A stretch of 61,195 nucleotides of DNA from Acidobacteriota bacterium (GCA_018000455.1 JAGNJW010000011.1:92872-154066); one strand, 5' to 3'; positions 8,282-16,740 are shown, counted from the stretch's first letter. The notes: a model not told the origin generated them from the letters alone. Translations and numbers: made by a program.

Positions 8282-10102
8282 TCACCGGGCCGAGCGGGTT
8301 GGGGCCTCAGCGGGCTCCAGGGCGCCGGCGCTGGTCCCGTCGGGCGCGTAGGTGGTGGGGGGGGCAGAGACGGTCGCGACAGGACTCCACAGCAGCCGCG
8401 ACACCGCCACCGGATACTTGCCGCCCAGCGTGAGGATCGTCACGGCCAACACCTTGAGATCGAGCACCAGGCTCATGTGCTGCACGTAGAGCAGGTCGTA
8501 CTCGATCCACTGGTGAAAGTCGCCGGCTTCCCGATCGTGCCGGCAGACCTGCCAGAGTCCGGTGATGCCTGGCCGTACCGACAATCGTCCCTCGCGCCAC
8601 GGCACACAGATCTGGTTCTCGCGAAACGGCGACGGCCGCGGGCCGACCAGGCTCATGTCACCGACGAGCACGTTGACGAGTTGCGGCAGCTCATCGAAGT
8701 TCGCCGCCCTGAGCCACCGTCCGATGCGGGTCGTCCTCGGGTCGGAGTCCATCTTGAAGTGCGGCCCGTCCAACTCGTCACGATCCTTCAGTTGCCGCTG
8801 CAGATCGCTGGCGCCGACCTGCATCGTCCGGAACTTCAGACAGGCGAACTGGTTTCCGCCAACGCCCTCGCGGACATCCCTGAAGAAGATCGGCCCGCGC
8901 GAGTCGATCCAGACGAGTGCGGCCACCACGAGCAGTACCGGCGCCAGCAGCACCAGCGCCGTGGCCGCGACGAACACGTCGAACGCCCGCTTCATGAGCG
9001 CGTAGCGTCGTGATGGCGTCCGATAGGCGGCGGGTGCCGGCGGCGGCTCGGCCGCGTGAATGCCGTGCCGGGCCAGCTGCCGGGGGAACGATGGCGTCCG
9101 TCGCTCGGTGACGGCCGTCGCCGCCGCGTCGATACTCGATTCGGCAGACGCCAACCAGACCCGGTCGCGCAACGCCCGCCCCGCCGGCACCACCGCCTCG
9201 GCCCCGACGCTCACGTGCGCCAGGACGGCATCGGCTGAGATCCGGGCGTGGGGGCCGACCAGCGTCGGCCCGACGATGGTGCAGCGTGCCTCGATGCGTG
9301 CCCCCGACTGCACGACGACTGGCCCGAGGAACCGCGCCGTCGGGTCGATGACGTGGCCGTCGCCGACCAACAGGGTGGTGGCGCCGTCAGGTCCGGCAGC
9401 CTCATCCACCGCATCACGCACCGACCGCTCCATCGCGGCCAGCATGCCGCCTTCGTCGCCGAGGTCGAAGGCGCCGCCGGCAATCGCGACATCGTGACTG
9501 GGCACGCCGCGGGCCACGAGCTGCTCCCGCAGCTCGAGCAGCGACCCTGGAATCTCGGTCAAGGGCAGGGGCCGGCTCGACATGGGCACGAGGCTTGCGG
9601 CGACGCCGGCGATGAAGGGCCAGGTGGCCGGCTTGTAGTAGCGGTGCACGCTGCGCACCAGCCCGCCGTCGTCGACGTTGACCGATTCGCGGGTGCCGGC
9701 CACGTCGGCGGCGTGGGCCACGAGGTGCCGCGCCTGACGCAGGGGCTCGTCGGCCACGGCCAGGAGCGACGGCAGCTGCCAACCGGCCATCGGCAGGCAG
9801 CGCGGATCGACGAACAGCAGCAGGTCCGAGGGTTCCGCCCACTGCAGGGCCTCGGCCAATTCACGCGCCGAGGCGACCACGATGGCGCCCGGCACGACCG
9901 CCTCGAAGCGGGCGCGGTAATCGGGCGGCGCCCCTGGCGGCGCGACGATGGTCGGCCGAGCGCAGCCTGCGACCGCTAACGGCTGGCTGAGGCGGGATAC
10001 CAGCAGCGTGCGGCCCATGGGCGCACCGAGCAATGTCGCCTCGGTGGACGAGACGCCGAAGTACTTCGGTCGTGAGTCGAGCAGTACGGGCCAAACCTTC
10101 AT
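8282..10102 (-). CDS. Phosphoglycosyltransferase fused to nucleotidyltransferase-like and hexapeptide-repeat N-terminus
   Basis: 606 residues in three parts. Residues 1-200 resemble a sugar nucleotidyltransferase but lack the GxGTR loop. Residues ~255-345 are hexapeptide-like repeats of a left-handed beta-helix (FLGPVVVQSGARIEARCTIV and what follows). Residues ~369-580 are a bacterial sugar transferase: hydrophobic helix AFDVFVAATALVLLAPVLL, then CLKFRTM, DELPQLVNVL and SLVGPRPSPF. The last part is the monotopic phosphoglycosyltransferase core that moves a sugar-1-phosphate onto undecaprenyl phosphate, the first step of repeat-unit assembly. The usual N-terminal multi-span region of WbaP/WcaJ is replaced here by the soluble modules. 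ATG 10102 was chosen because the extra upstream codons look non-coding. Another degenerate nucleotidyltransferase-like gene lies directly upstream. Confidence 0.85.
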   Translation of the reverse strand: MKVWPVLLDSRPKYFGVSSTEATLLGAPMGRTLLVSRLSQPLAVAGCARPTIVAPPGAPPDYRARFEAVVPGAIVVASARELAEALQWAEPSDLLLFVDPRCLPMAGWQLPSLLAVADEPLRQARHLVAHAADVAGTRESVNVDDGGLVRSVHRYYKPATWPFIAGVAASLVPMSSRPLPLTEIPGSLLELREQLVARGVPSHDVAIAGGAFDLGDEGGMLAAMERSVRDAVDEAAGPDGATTLLVGDGHVIDPTARFLGPVVVQSGARIEARCTIVGPTLVGPHARISADAVLAHVSVGAEAVVPAGRALRDRVWLASAESSIDAAATAVTERRTPSFPRQLARHGIHAAEPPPAPAAYRTPSRRYALMKRAFDVFVAATALVLLAPVLLVVAALVWIDSRGPIFFRDVREGVGGNQFACLKFRTMQVGASDLQRQLKDRDELDGPHFKMDSDPRTTRIGRWLRAANFDELPQLVNVLVGDMSLVGPRPSPFRENQICVPWREGRLSVRPGITGLWQVCRHDREAGDFHQWIEYDLLYVQHMSLVLDLKVLAVTILTLGGKYPVAVSRLLWSPVATVSAPPTTYAPDGTSAGALEPAEAPTRSAR

Positions 10103-10112
10103 CGTCGAGTCC

Positions 10113-10132
10113 GATTCTTGATCACGTGAATC
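10113..10132. promoter_or_regulatory. Imperfect palindrome in a 189-base operon gap
   Basis: GATTC-N10-GAATC lies 11 bases upstream of the ATG at 10102. It is the only clear symmetry in the 10103-10291 gap, which otherwise shows no gene. It could be an operator or an RNA stem; function unknown. Confidence 0.25.
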
Positions 10133-10291
10133 AGACCGGCCAGTCGAGGGGGACGAGTGGTCGGCAGCAGTCCGGTCGTAGTAAACGGTTCGAATGGCAG
10201 TGCCAGAAGGGTCTCCATCGAGGCGTTGTCGGTGGTCGGCCCGGCGGCGACGACTCGCCGGCGGGACGTCCAAAGCGGCTGGGTAACCTGG

Positions 10292-11353
10292 TCAAGCGGC
10301 CGAAGGGGGCGACTGCGGATCGCCGACCGGCACGCTGGGAACAACCGTCGAGGCTCGCCTCGACGCGCCGGCGACGACGGCGCGGTAGAGGCGGCGATCG
10401 CCGGCCACAACGCCGTCATCGCCCACGATCGAGCGATCGATGACCGCGCCGGCGCCGATGGTCGAGCGGCGCCAGACCGCCGACCGCGAGACGAGCGCAC
10501 CGGGTCCGACCGTGGCGTCGCAGCCAATCGACGCGGGCCCGATGAGCACCGCCCGGTGCGAGATTCGCGCCCCGGCCGCAACGATGACGGGGCCGACGAA
10601 CGTCACGTCGGATTCGACAATCGCCTCGCGGTGCACGAGCGATTCTCCACGCAGCTCGTAGCCGGCCGGCACGGCCCGGCCCGAGGTCGTGCGGGCGGTG
10701 ACGATGTCGTTGACGGCAAGGTAGGTGTCGGCATTCAAGACGCGGGCGACCGCTCCGGCCACTGCATAGGTCGCGACGCGCTCGCCGGCGCGTGACAGCC
10801 GCGGAATGAGGTGTTCCTTGATGTCGATGAACCCGTGCTGCGCGATTGACTCGACGATGCGCCGGTCGAGCACGTAGATGCCGGCCGGCACCTGCAGCGG
10901 CAACTGCCCGGCGCCGCGCGCTTCGCGATGGACCACCATCGTCACCGCGGCCCCGGAGGTGCGATGGGTCTCGACGAGGTCGTGCAAGTCGACGTCGGGA
11001 ATCGCCGCCGCGTCGGTCACGACGAAGGCGTCGCCACCGCACGACATGGCAGCGTCACGCACGCACCCGGCGGCGCCCCGGGGCATCGAGTCTTCCAGGT
11101 ACGACAGATCGAGCTCCGGCGCGGACGCACGCGCCAGCTGCGCCTCCAGGTCGCCGCTGTTGCGATTCCCGCATACGACGACGCGGTGAATTCCGGCGTT
11201 CTCGAGCCACGACAGCGCGAACCCGATTAGAGGGCGATGTGCGACCGGGACGAGGGGTCGCGGCGCCAGTTGCTCGAACGCCGAGTTCGCCCACGGGAAC
11301 GACCCCGCGAGCACGATGCCGGACGTCATCAGTCTCGAACGATGTGTCTGCAT
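10292..11353 (-). CDS. Sugar nucleotidyltransferase-like protein with hexapeptide repeats, probably inactive
   Basis: 353 residues. The N-terminal half follows the layout of NDP-sugar pyrophosphorylases (GIVLAG, then RPLVPVAHRPLIGFAL, then ENAGIHRVVVCGN), and the C-terminal half (~220-330) is a left-handed beta-helix (FVGPVIVAAGARISHRAVLI and repeats). Where active enzymes have GGxGTRLxPLT, this protein reads SFPWANSAFEQLA, and the catalytic lysine of the PKP motif is arginine. It therefore probably does not make nucleotide sugars and may act as a structural or regulatory partner. GAGGAGG seven bases before ATG 11353 supports the start. It is ten bases after the pseudo-kinase gene and upstream of the phosphoglycosyltransferase fusion, whose N-terminus has a similar architecture. 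Confidence 0.8.
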   Translation of the reverse strand: MQTHRSRLMTSGIVLAGSFPWANSAFEQLAPRPLVPVAHRPLIGFALSWLENAGIHRVVVCGNRNSGDLEAQLARASAPELDLSYLEDSMPRGAAGCVRDAAMSCGGDAFVVTDAAAIPDVDLHDLVETHRTSGAAVTMVVHREARGAGQLPLQVPAGIYVLDRRIVESIAQHGFIDIKEHLIPRLSRAGERVATYAVAGAVARVLNADTYLAVNDIVTARTTSGRAVPAGYELRGESLVHREAIVESDVTFVGPVIVAAGARISHRAVLIGPASIGCDATVGPGALVSRSAVWRRSTIGAGAVIDRSIVGDDGVVAGDRRLYRAVVAGASRRASTVVPSVPVGDPQSPPSAA

Positions 11354-11363
11354 TGACGCCTCC

Positions 11364-11801
11364 TCAGCCGATCGTGACGGTGGCCAGTATCTTGTCGCGG
11401 CCGACGCCGTCGGCCAGCCGACGGACCGCGTCGAGCGACGATTCCCCGAGCCGGACGACCAGCACCACGGCGTTGACGGCCCCGAGCACCGGAATCATGG
11501 CCGGGTTGGTGCCGGGCGAGTCAGACGTGATGATCATGAGTTCCGCCTGGCTGGCGCGTTCCTCGACGCGCGCCGCCACCGCGGCGGCGTCGCTGAAGGA
11601 CATACCAAGAGCAGAAATGACTCCCACCGGTATCTTTTCATCCCGAATACCGACCTCTGCCAACGTGCGAGCCACCATTTCGACGCTTTGTGCATCAGTT
11701 GTGCCAAGCACAGCCATCGACGTCCAGTTCTGTTCGCGCAAGGTGAACCACAAGCGCTGCCAAACCAGCTCGGCTGGTTCGGCGCTCGTTATCTCGCTCA
11801 T
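11364..11801 (-). CDS. BY-kinase/CpsD-like P-loop protein lacking Walker motifs
   Basis: 145 residues resembling the core of bacterial tyrosine autokinases of polysaccharide export (CpsD/CapB, Wzc C-terminus). An early LVWQRLWFTLRE helix matches the FRTLRTNL region. The strand SMAVLGTTDAQ sits where a Walker A GKS/T loop should be. AELMIITSDSPGTNPAM matches the Walker B strand and AVVLVVRLGES the following strand. No GKS/T, no second Walker A' aspartate pair and no C-terminal tyrosine cluster are visible. Its place directly after the Wzy-like and Wzz-like genes fits a partner of the co-polymerase. It may regulate chain length without catalysis. GTG 11819 is an alternative start. Confidence 0.65.
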   Translation of the reverse strand: MSEITSAEPAELVWQRLWFTLREQNWTSMAVLGTTDAQSVEMVARTLAEVGIRDEKIPVGVISALGMSFSDAAAVAARVEERASQAELMIITSDSPGTNPAMIPVLGAVNAVVLVVRLGESSLDAVRRLADGVGRDKILATVTIG

Positions 11802-11851
11802 TCGGCGACCCGCTCGCACGCGCGCATGTCAATCGTCACTCGCCACTCCCT

Positions 11852-13450
11852 TCAACCCACCGCGCCAGTCGGCACCGAAGTCGTCATCATTCTGACGGGG
11901 CGACGACCCGTCGGGAGCGGCCAATCACCCGTGGCCACGGCCAGTTGGCCGGCCATCGCCATGGCCAGCCCGACGAGGAAGATCGTCGGCGCCTCGGTGA
12001 ACCCGATGTCGGCCCAGAGATGCACGACATACGCCCCCAGGCACCCAACCACCGCCACCGCCGCGATGGCATGCTCGGATGTGGGCGCCCGCGCCCGCGC
12101 CCGCACGGCGAGCAGCGCGGCGACGACGAGCGCGCCGAAGATGCCGGAGAACCCGATGAACCCGGTGAACGCCCACAGACCCAGCATCGAGTTGTGCGGC
12201 AGGAACCCGTACTCCACGAAATCCGGCAGGGCGTCGCCTTCGACCGTCACGACGAACGGATGGCCGAAGCCTGTGCCGACGACGGGATTGGACCGGAAGG
12301 TGTTCACCAGGTTGAAGTTCTCGACGTCGCGAAACAGCGTCGAGCGGTCGAGGCTGCCGTCGGTGCGTTCAGGTTGCACGATGCTCCGGACGAACCCGAC
12401 CGGCGCGAACACGCGCGACGGCGACGACCATCCGACGACGGTGTAGGCCAATAGCAGCGGCGACATGAGGACGAGGCCACGTGCCACCCGCCGCGTCAGC
12501 GCGGACGCAGGATTCATCAGCAGGAATGCGATGGCCACCAGGCCCAGCTGCACCCAGGCAATGCGGCGATCGTTGGCGACGAGACCGGCGACGACAACGG
12601 GCATGAGCAGCGCGAATCTCACGATCTGATGCCGTGTCGGCCGGTGGAACAGCGGCCCGACCAGCACCGCCGCGGCGCACGCGAAGAGCAGCGAGTCACC
12701 GTGATTGGTCGCGTATTCCAGTTCGCGCATCGCGCCCCAGCGATCCGGCACCATCGCCGGAAGCGTGGCACGCACCCACAGCGCCATGGCCGCCTTCACC
12801 GAAGCGGCGGCGACGATGACGCCGCCCAGCCAGCGGTAGTCGCGCGTACCGCGCAGGCTGACACCAAACAGGTAGGCCACGGCCAGCAATTGCAGAAATC
12901 CCTGCACCTGCACCTTGGCCATCTGGATATCACCACCGCGCGCCGCCCCGAACGCCACCAGGGCGGCCACCGTCGCAAGCGCCAGGCCCAGCGCCCAGCG
13001 CATCGGCGCGGCCAGCGTGAGGCTGTCTGGCGTGTCCTGCACCCGTCCGGTCAGACGCCGGTAGGCGCGTACGGCGAGCAGGAGACCGAGTAGCGCGAAC
13101 ACGCCGCTGAACTTCAAGGACTCGATGCCGACGGCGTGATTGAGGTTGTGGAACAGCAGGCCGCCAACCGCCTGCACGGGCGAGGCCCAGAACCCTTCCG
13201 TGTCACCTGGCCGGTCAGCGGCCAGCCCAAGGAACATGACCACGCCGAGCGTCGTGCGCAGCGGCGCCACCGCGACTGCCCAGACGAGCGCCGCCACGAG
13301 GAGAGGGGCGACCGACGCCACGAGGCTGCCGTTGCTCACGACGGCAGCCAGCGCGGTTGCGACCGCCACGCCGGCGATCGCCGCCAGAGGAACGGCGGAC
13401 GACGAGCCGCCCCCCGGCACGCTCGCGGCGATGACGGCAGCGCGGCTCAC
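11852..13450 (-). CDS. O-antigen ligase/polymerase-like membrane protein (Wzy candidate)
   Basis: 532 residues with about twelve hydrophobic helices. A larger polar loop between late helices (about residues 345-415) contains RSNPVVGTGFGHPF, the kind of periplasmic loop typical of the Wzy/WaaL superfamily. Relatives polymerise lipid-linked repeats or ligate glycans in the periplasm. The ATG overlaps the stop of the Wzz-like gene by four bases, which pairs polymerase and chain-length regulator. The C-terminal ~20 residues are polar and cytoplasmic-looking. Family members are too diverse in sequence to tell polymerase from ligase; the context favours polymerase. Confidence 0.8.
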   Translation of the reverse strand: MSRAAVIAASVPGGGSSSAVPLAAIAGVAVATALAAVVSNGSLVASVAPLLVAALVWAVAVAPLRTTLGVVMFLGLAADRPGDTEGFWASPVQAVGGLLFHNLNHAVGIESLKFSGVFALLGLLLAVRAYRRLTGRVQDTPDSLTLAAPMRWALGLALATVAALVAFGAARGGDIQMAKVQVQGFLQLLAVAYLFGVSLRGTRDYRWLGGVIVAAASVKAAMALWVRATLPAMVPDRWGAMRELEYATNHGDSLLFACAAAVLVGPLFHRPTRHQIVRFALLMPVVVAGLVANDRRIAWVQLGLVAIAFLLMNPASALTRRVARGLVLMSPLLLAYTVVGWSSPSRVFAPVGFVRSIVQPERTDGSLDRSTLFRDVENFNLVNTFRSNPVVGTGFGHPFVVTVEGDALPDFVEYGFLPHNSMLGLWAFTGFIGFSGIFGALVVAALLAVRARARAPTSEHAIAAVAVVGCLGAYVVHLWADIGFTEAPTIFLVGLAMAMAGQLAVATGDWPLPTGRRPVRMMTTSVPTGAVG

Positions 13451-15087
13451 AGCGTCGGCACCCGAAGGGCAATCGGCGCCCGCACTTCGCGCTCGACCTG
13501 CCAGGCTTCGAGCGCGCTTCCGCTGACGAGATCGGACCCGATGGCGAAGGCCAGTGCCAGCAGCAAGCTGGCGATGGCGCCGGCGCCGAGAATGGCGAGC
13601 ACATTGGGCGCCACCGGCGCCCGCGGCAACTGCGGCGGCCGCACGACGGAATATTGATACTTGAAACCGGCCTGCGCCGAAGCCAGTTCTGCGCGCGCGG
13701 CACTGGCCCGGGCCTGCACCATCGCCAGCTCGGTCATCTGGTTCTTCAGGCGCAGGCCCACCGGATCGGCCTCGCTCGACGTCCGGAACGACCCCACCGC
13801 GGAACCGTCGGTTGCGGCTTGCAACTGCGAGAACAGGCGTTCCTGCTCGGCGCGCGCCGTGAGCGCGCCGACGCGAGTGCTCAGCTCGTCGTACTGGGTC
13901 TCGAGGGCGCGCGCTTCACGCCGCGCTTCCGCCAGTTCGGGCGGGTCGGGGGACAGCCGCGCCACCGTCTGCTTGAGCGACACCACCGTCGGGTGGGTCT
14001 CGGTATAGATGGTGAGGGCCGCCGACAGGCGCGCCTGGGCTTCGGCCAGCTGCTGGGTGTGCAGGCCGTCGAGGCGGGCGACTTCCCGCTGACGGTCATC
14101 GAGCGCCGAGCGCAGACGCGCCAGCCGTACGGTCGACTCTGCCGAGGGCCCGGTGGTCGTGGGCGGCCGGCGAACAGTCCGGCGCGGCGCCGCGCTGGGG
14201 GGCTCCGGCAGCTGCTCAAGGGTGGCTTTGATGTCAGACTCGATGGCATCCGCCGAGCGATCGAGAATGGCGATCGAATCGGTGATCGCCGCCGCCTCGG
14301 TGACCCGCCGGTGTTCGAGGAACGCCTGCATGGCGCTTTCGACCAGTTGACGCCCCATGGTCGGATCCGGCCACTTCAACACGAAGCTGACCGTCCCTTC
14401 GTCGTTGGCGCCGACTTGCAGCCGATCTTCGAGCAGACCCGCCATCGCGTCGATGCGCTCGTCGTCGGTGGGTGCACCACCGACGAGCGCCATCAGGCGA
14501 TCCTTCAGCCTGAACAACGGCGTGCGCGTGCGGTCCCATTCAGCGAGCAGGTTCGTGGACGTCATGATCCCGAGCAGGCGGTCGCGACTCTTGACGATCT
14601 CCTGGGCAGCCAGCGTCGGGCCACGACCGTCGCGATTGGGCATGCGATCGGGATTGACGAGCGATGACACCAGGCTGCTGCTCTGCACGAGGAGCCGTCC
14701 GTCGATCTGGTAGGTCTTGGGCCAGGCCGTGGCCGCCACCGAGACGGCGGTCAACGTGAGCGCGAAGGTCGCCAGGGCGCCGATCCAATGGCGGCGCACC
14801 GACCGCACGACGAAGCCGGCGTAGTCGGTCAGCAGCGTGATGTCGACAATCGGCGCCTCGGTTCCGGCCGCCACGGCCGATGCCGCGCGATCCACCGCCG
14901 CGGCACTCCCGTCGGCGGCGGCTGCCCCCGGCAGAACCCCCGGTCGCGGTTCGCCGCCGCCTGGCTCGCGGGCCGGCCCTTGCCAGGGCGCCTTGGCCAG
15001 ACCCGAGACACGCAGCGTCGCGCTACCCGCCTTGCCAGCCGCAGTCACGGCGGGAGCGCCCGCCTTCTCGGAGTGTGTTCGGTCCAT
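13447..15087 (-). CDS. Wzz/GumC-type polysaccharide co-polymerase
   Basis: 546 residues. A ~90-residue polar N-terminal region precedes transmembrane helix 1 (~99-122, GALATFALTLTAVSVAA). A large periplasmic domain with coiled-coil stretches (~310-450, for example LRSALDDRQREVARLDGL) follows, then a proline-rich RPPQLPRAPVAPN motif and helix 2 (~496-520). These are the marks of Wzz/Wzc-family proteins that set chain length and link polymerisation to export. The cytoplasmic kinase domain of Wzc is absent; a Walker-less kinase-like protein is encoded two genes downstream instead. It is the first gene of the minus-strand operon. The region before ATG 15087 lacks a strong Shine-Dalgarno sequence, so the exact start is uncertain. 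Confidence 0.85.
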   Translation of the reverse strand: MDRTHSEKAGAPAVTAAGKAGSATLRVSGLAKAPWQGPAREPGGGEPRPGVLPGAAAADGSAAAVDRAASAVAAGTEAPIVDITLLTDYAGFVVRSVRRHWIGALATFALTLTAVSVAATAWPKTYQIDGRLLVQSSSLVSSLVNPDRMPNRDGRGPTLAAQEIVKSRDRLLGIMTSTNLLAEWDRTRTPLFRLKDRLMALVGGAPTDDERIDAMAGLLEDRLQVGANDEGTVSFVLKWPDPTMGRQLVESAMQAFLEHRRVTEAAAITDSIAILDRSADAIESDIKATLEQLPEPPSAAPRRTVRRPPTTTGPSAESTVRLARLRSALDDRQREVARLDGLHTQQLAEAQARLSAALTIYTETHPTVVSLKQTVARLSPDPPELAEARREARALETQYDELSTRVGALTARAEQERLFSQLQAATDGSAVGSFRTSSEADPVGLRLKNQMTELAMVQARASAARAELASAQAGFKYQYSVVRPPQLPRAPVAPNVLAILGAGAIASLLLALAFAIGSDLVSGSALEAWQVEREVRAPIALRVPTL

Positions 15088-15493
15088 GGGATTCAGTCGC
15101 TTGCGTGACAGCGTTCGCTGCTCGGACGCGTGCGCGGTTGCCAGGCCGTTGCGGGGGAACGATCACGACGACCGTTGACAGCGACGCTGAGCCACTCGAT
15201 GTTAGCCCAGACGGTCATCGGCTTTCAATAACAGTCTCGCAAAAACACCGGAAAAACACGGTGTTACGCCCGTTCGACGAGCGATTCGGCGACCGCAGAT
15301 CCGCCGCTCGAGTAGTCACCCGCAGCCCAGACTCTCAGGAGCCACCGCCCGTCGCATGCCGTCGCGCGCACCCGGACCCCGGGCGGTGCAATCCGAGCGC
15401 GGAGCGCGCGGGCCTGGCAGCAGTCGCCTGGCATTTTGCTATCGTAAGGAGTTTGGTCCACGGCAACGCACGTGGCCAATGGCGCCCTGCCTG
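15088..15493. other. Divergent intergenic control region of the polysaccharide operons
   Basis: About 400 bases with no convincing gene, between the Wzz-like operon (minus) and the GT4/Wza/Wzx operon (plus). It holds the most AT-rich stretch of the locus (about 15225-15265) and the inverted repeat listed separately. TATCGT at 15440-15445 is a possible -10 element for the plus-strand operon. Promoters for both operons should lie here. Confidence 0.6.
15244..15265. promoter_or_regulatory. Inverted repeat AACACCG-N8-CGGTGTT
   Basis: A perfect 7-base inverted repeat with an 8-base centre, set in the AT-rich part of the divergent intergenic region. It is ~160 bases from the minus-strand start and ~230 bases from the plus-strand start, a plausible binding site for a dimeric regulator serving both operons. 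No regulator gene is in the window. Confidence 0.45.
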
Positions 15494-16699
15494 ATGAACA
15501 TACTGCTGCTCTGCCCGTGGTTCCCGTATCCCCCCAATTGGGGGTTCGCCAAGCGCGTCTACCACATCCTCGAAGTGCTGGCGCGGCGCCACACGGTCAC
15601 GCTGTTGACCTACACCGATGGCGACGACGACGCGCAGCTGAAAGCGCTGGCCACGCTGTGCACGGTGCACACCGTGCCGCGTCGGAGGCATCGGTTCGGC
15701 AAGCGACTGGGGCAACTGGCCTCGCTGCCCTCGCCCGTCTCCTTCCAGCGGCGCCTCATCCACACCGCGGCCATGCAGGAGGCCCTCGACACGCTGTCGA
15801 GCGGCACGCCGTTCGACATCATTCACGTGTCGACCAGCCAGATGGCCTGCTTTCGCTTCGACCCGCGCTCGACCCTCGTGCTCGACGAGCACAACGTCGA
15901 GTACGAGCTGTACCACCGCGTGGCCCAGGCCGAAGGCTCGCTGCCCCGCCGCGTGTTCAACTGGCTCGAGTACGTCAAATTCAAGCGCGAGGAAATCGCC
16001 GCGTGGCGCGCGGTCGACGGCTGCGCGATGACGTCGGCGCGCGAGGCGCAGCTGGTCAACGAGCTCGTGCCAGCGACGCCGACTGAGGTCGTGCCCAATG
16101 CCGTCGACACCGAGTTCTTCGCGCCCTCGCCGGCCGCCGTCGATCCCGACATGATCGTTCTCACGGGACTGATGAAGTACCGGCCGAACGTCGACGGCGC
16201 GATTTACTTCGTCCGCGACATCCTGCCCCGGATCCAGCGATCGCGGCCGAAGGCGAAGTTCTATATCGTCGGCGGTGAAGCGCCCCCCGAAGTGACACGG
16301 CTCGCCTCGTCGAGCGTCGTCGTCACCGGCGGCGTCGACGACGTCCGTCCGTACGTGCACGCCGCGGCAGTCTTCGCCGTGCCCCTCCGCATGGGCAGCG
16401 GCACACGCTTGAAGGTGCTCGAGGGTCTATCGATGGGCAAGCCCATGGTGTCGACGGCGATCGGTTGCGAGGGCATCGAGGTGGCCGATCGGCAGCACCT
16501 GCTCATCGCCGACGGCGCCGATCGGTTCGCCGACGCCGTGTTGGAGTTGATGAGCGACAGCGCGTTGTCGCGGACGCTCGCCGTCCAGGGCCGCGCACTG
16601 ATGCTGGCGAAATACCGCTGGGACCACGTGGTCGAGACGCTGGAACAGTTCTACGCACGCCTGACGAGCGACGCCGCCTCGCCGTCGCGGCAGGCCTGA
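15494..16699 (+). CDS. Family 4 glycosyltransferase, TIGR03087-like
   Basis: 401 residues, GT-B fold. The N-terminus LLLCPWFPYPPNWGFAKRVY with HILEVLARRHTVTLL matches the PYPPNxG-type start seen in exopolysaccharide transferases of exosortase-associated loci. LDEHNVEYELY, VVPNAVDTEFF and TGLMKYRPNVDGAIYF follow. The donor-site run VPLRMGSGTRLKVLEGLSMG and KPMVSTAIGCEGIEV ends it, with the E-x7-E-like glutamate pattern of GT4. It probably adds a sugar to the lipid-linked repeat in the cytoplasm. It is the first gene of the plus-strand operon, 41 bases before the Wza-like gene. ATG 15494 gives the normal N-terminus; ATG 15479 is possible, and TAAGGAG at 15445-15451 is rather far upstream of both. 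Confidence 0.85.
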   Translation: MNILLLCPWFPYPPNWGFAKRVYHILEVLARRHTVTLLTYTDGDDDAQLKALATLCTVHTVPRRRHRFGKRLGQLASLPSPVSFQRRLIHTAAMQEALDTLSSGTPFDIIHVSTSQMACFRFDPRSTLVLDEHNVEYELYHRVAQAEGSLPRRVFNWLEYVKFKREEIAAWRAVDGCAMTSAREAQLVNELVPATPTEVVPNAVDTEFFAPSPAAVDPDMIVLTGLMKYRPNVDGAIYFVRDILPRIQRSRPKAKFYIVGGEAPPEVTRLASSSVVVTGGVDDVRPYVHAAAVFAVPLRMGSGTRLKVLEGLSMGKPMVSTAIGCEGIEVADRQHLLIADGADRFADAVLELMSDSALSRTLAVQGRALMLAKYRWDHVVETLEQFYARLTSDAASPSRQA

Positions 16700-16727
16700 C
16701 CCTCGACGGGTCCGCACGTGAGGACGG

Positions 16728-16733
16728 TATACT
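16728..16733 (+). promoter_or_regulatory. -10-like hexamer TATACT
   Basis: One mismatch to TATAAT, seven bases before ATG 16741. No matching -35 box is visible. If used, the transcript would have almost no leader. Confidence 0.3.
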
Positions 16734-16740
16734 GGCGGTG

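Noticed and set aside
10187..10196. GGTTCGAAT, a T-loop-like string
   Set aside because: No acceptor stem, anticodon arm or CCA partner can be folded around it, so it is not a tRNA.
10255..10310. GACGTCCAAAGCGGC-like string resembling part of a c-di-GMP riboswitch
   Set aside because: It lies on the strand opposite the genes, partly inside the 10292 coding region, and the companion GCAAACC segment and pairing arms are missing.
15415..15440. TGGCAG and TGGCA...TTGCT strings upstream of the GT4 gene at 15494
   Set aside because: Spacing between GG and GC is 6 or 12 rather than 10 bases, so it does not meet the sigma-54 requirement.
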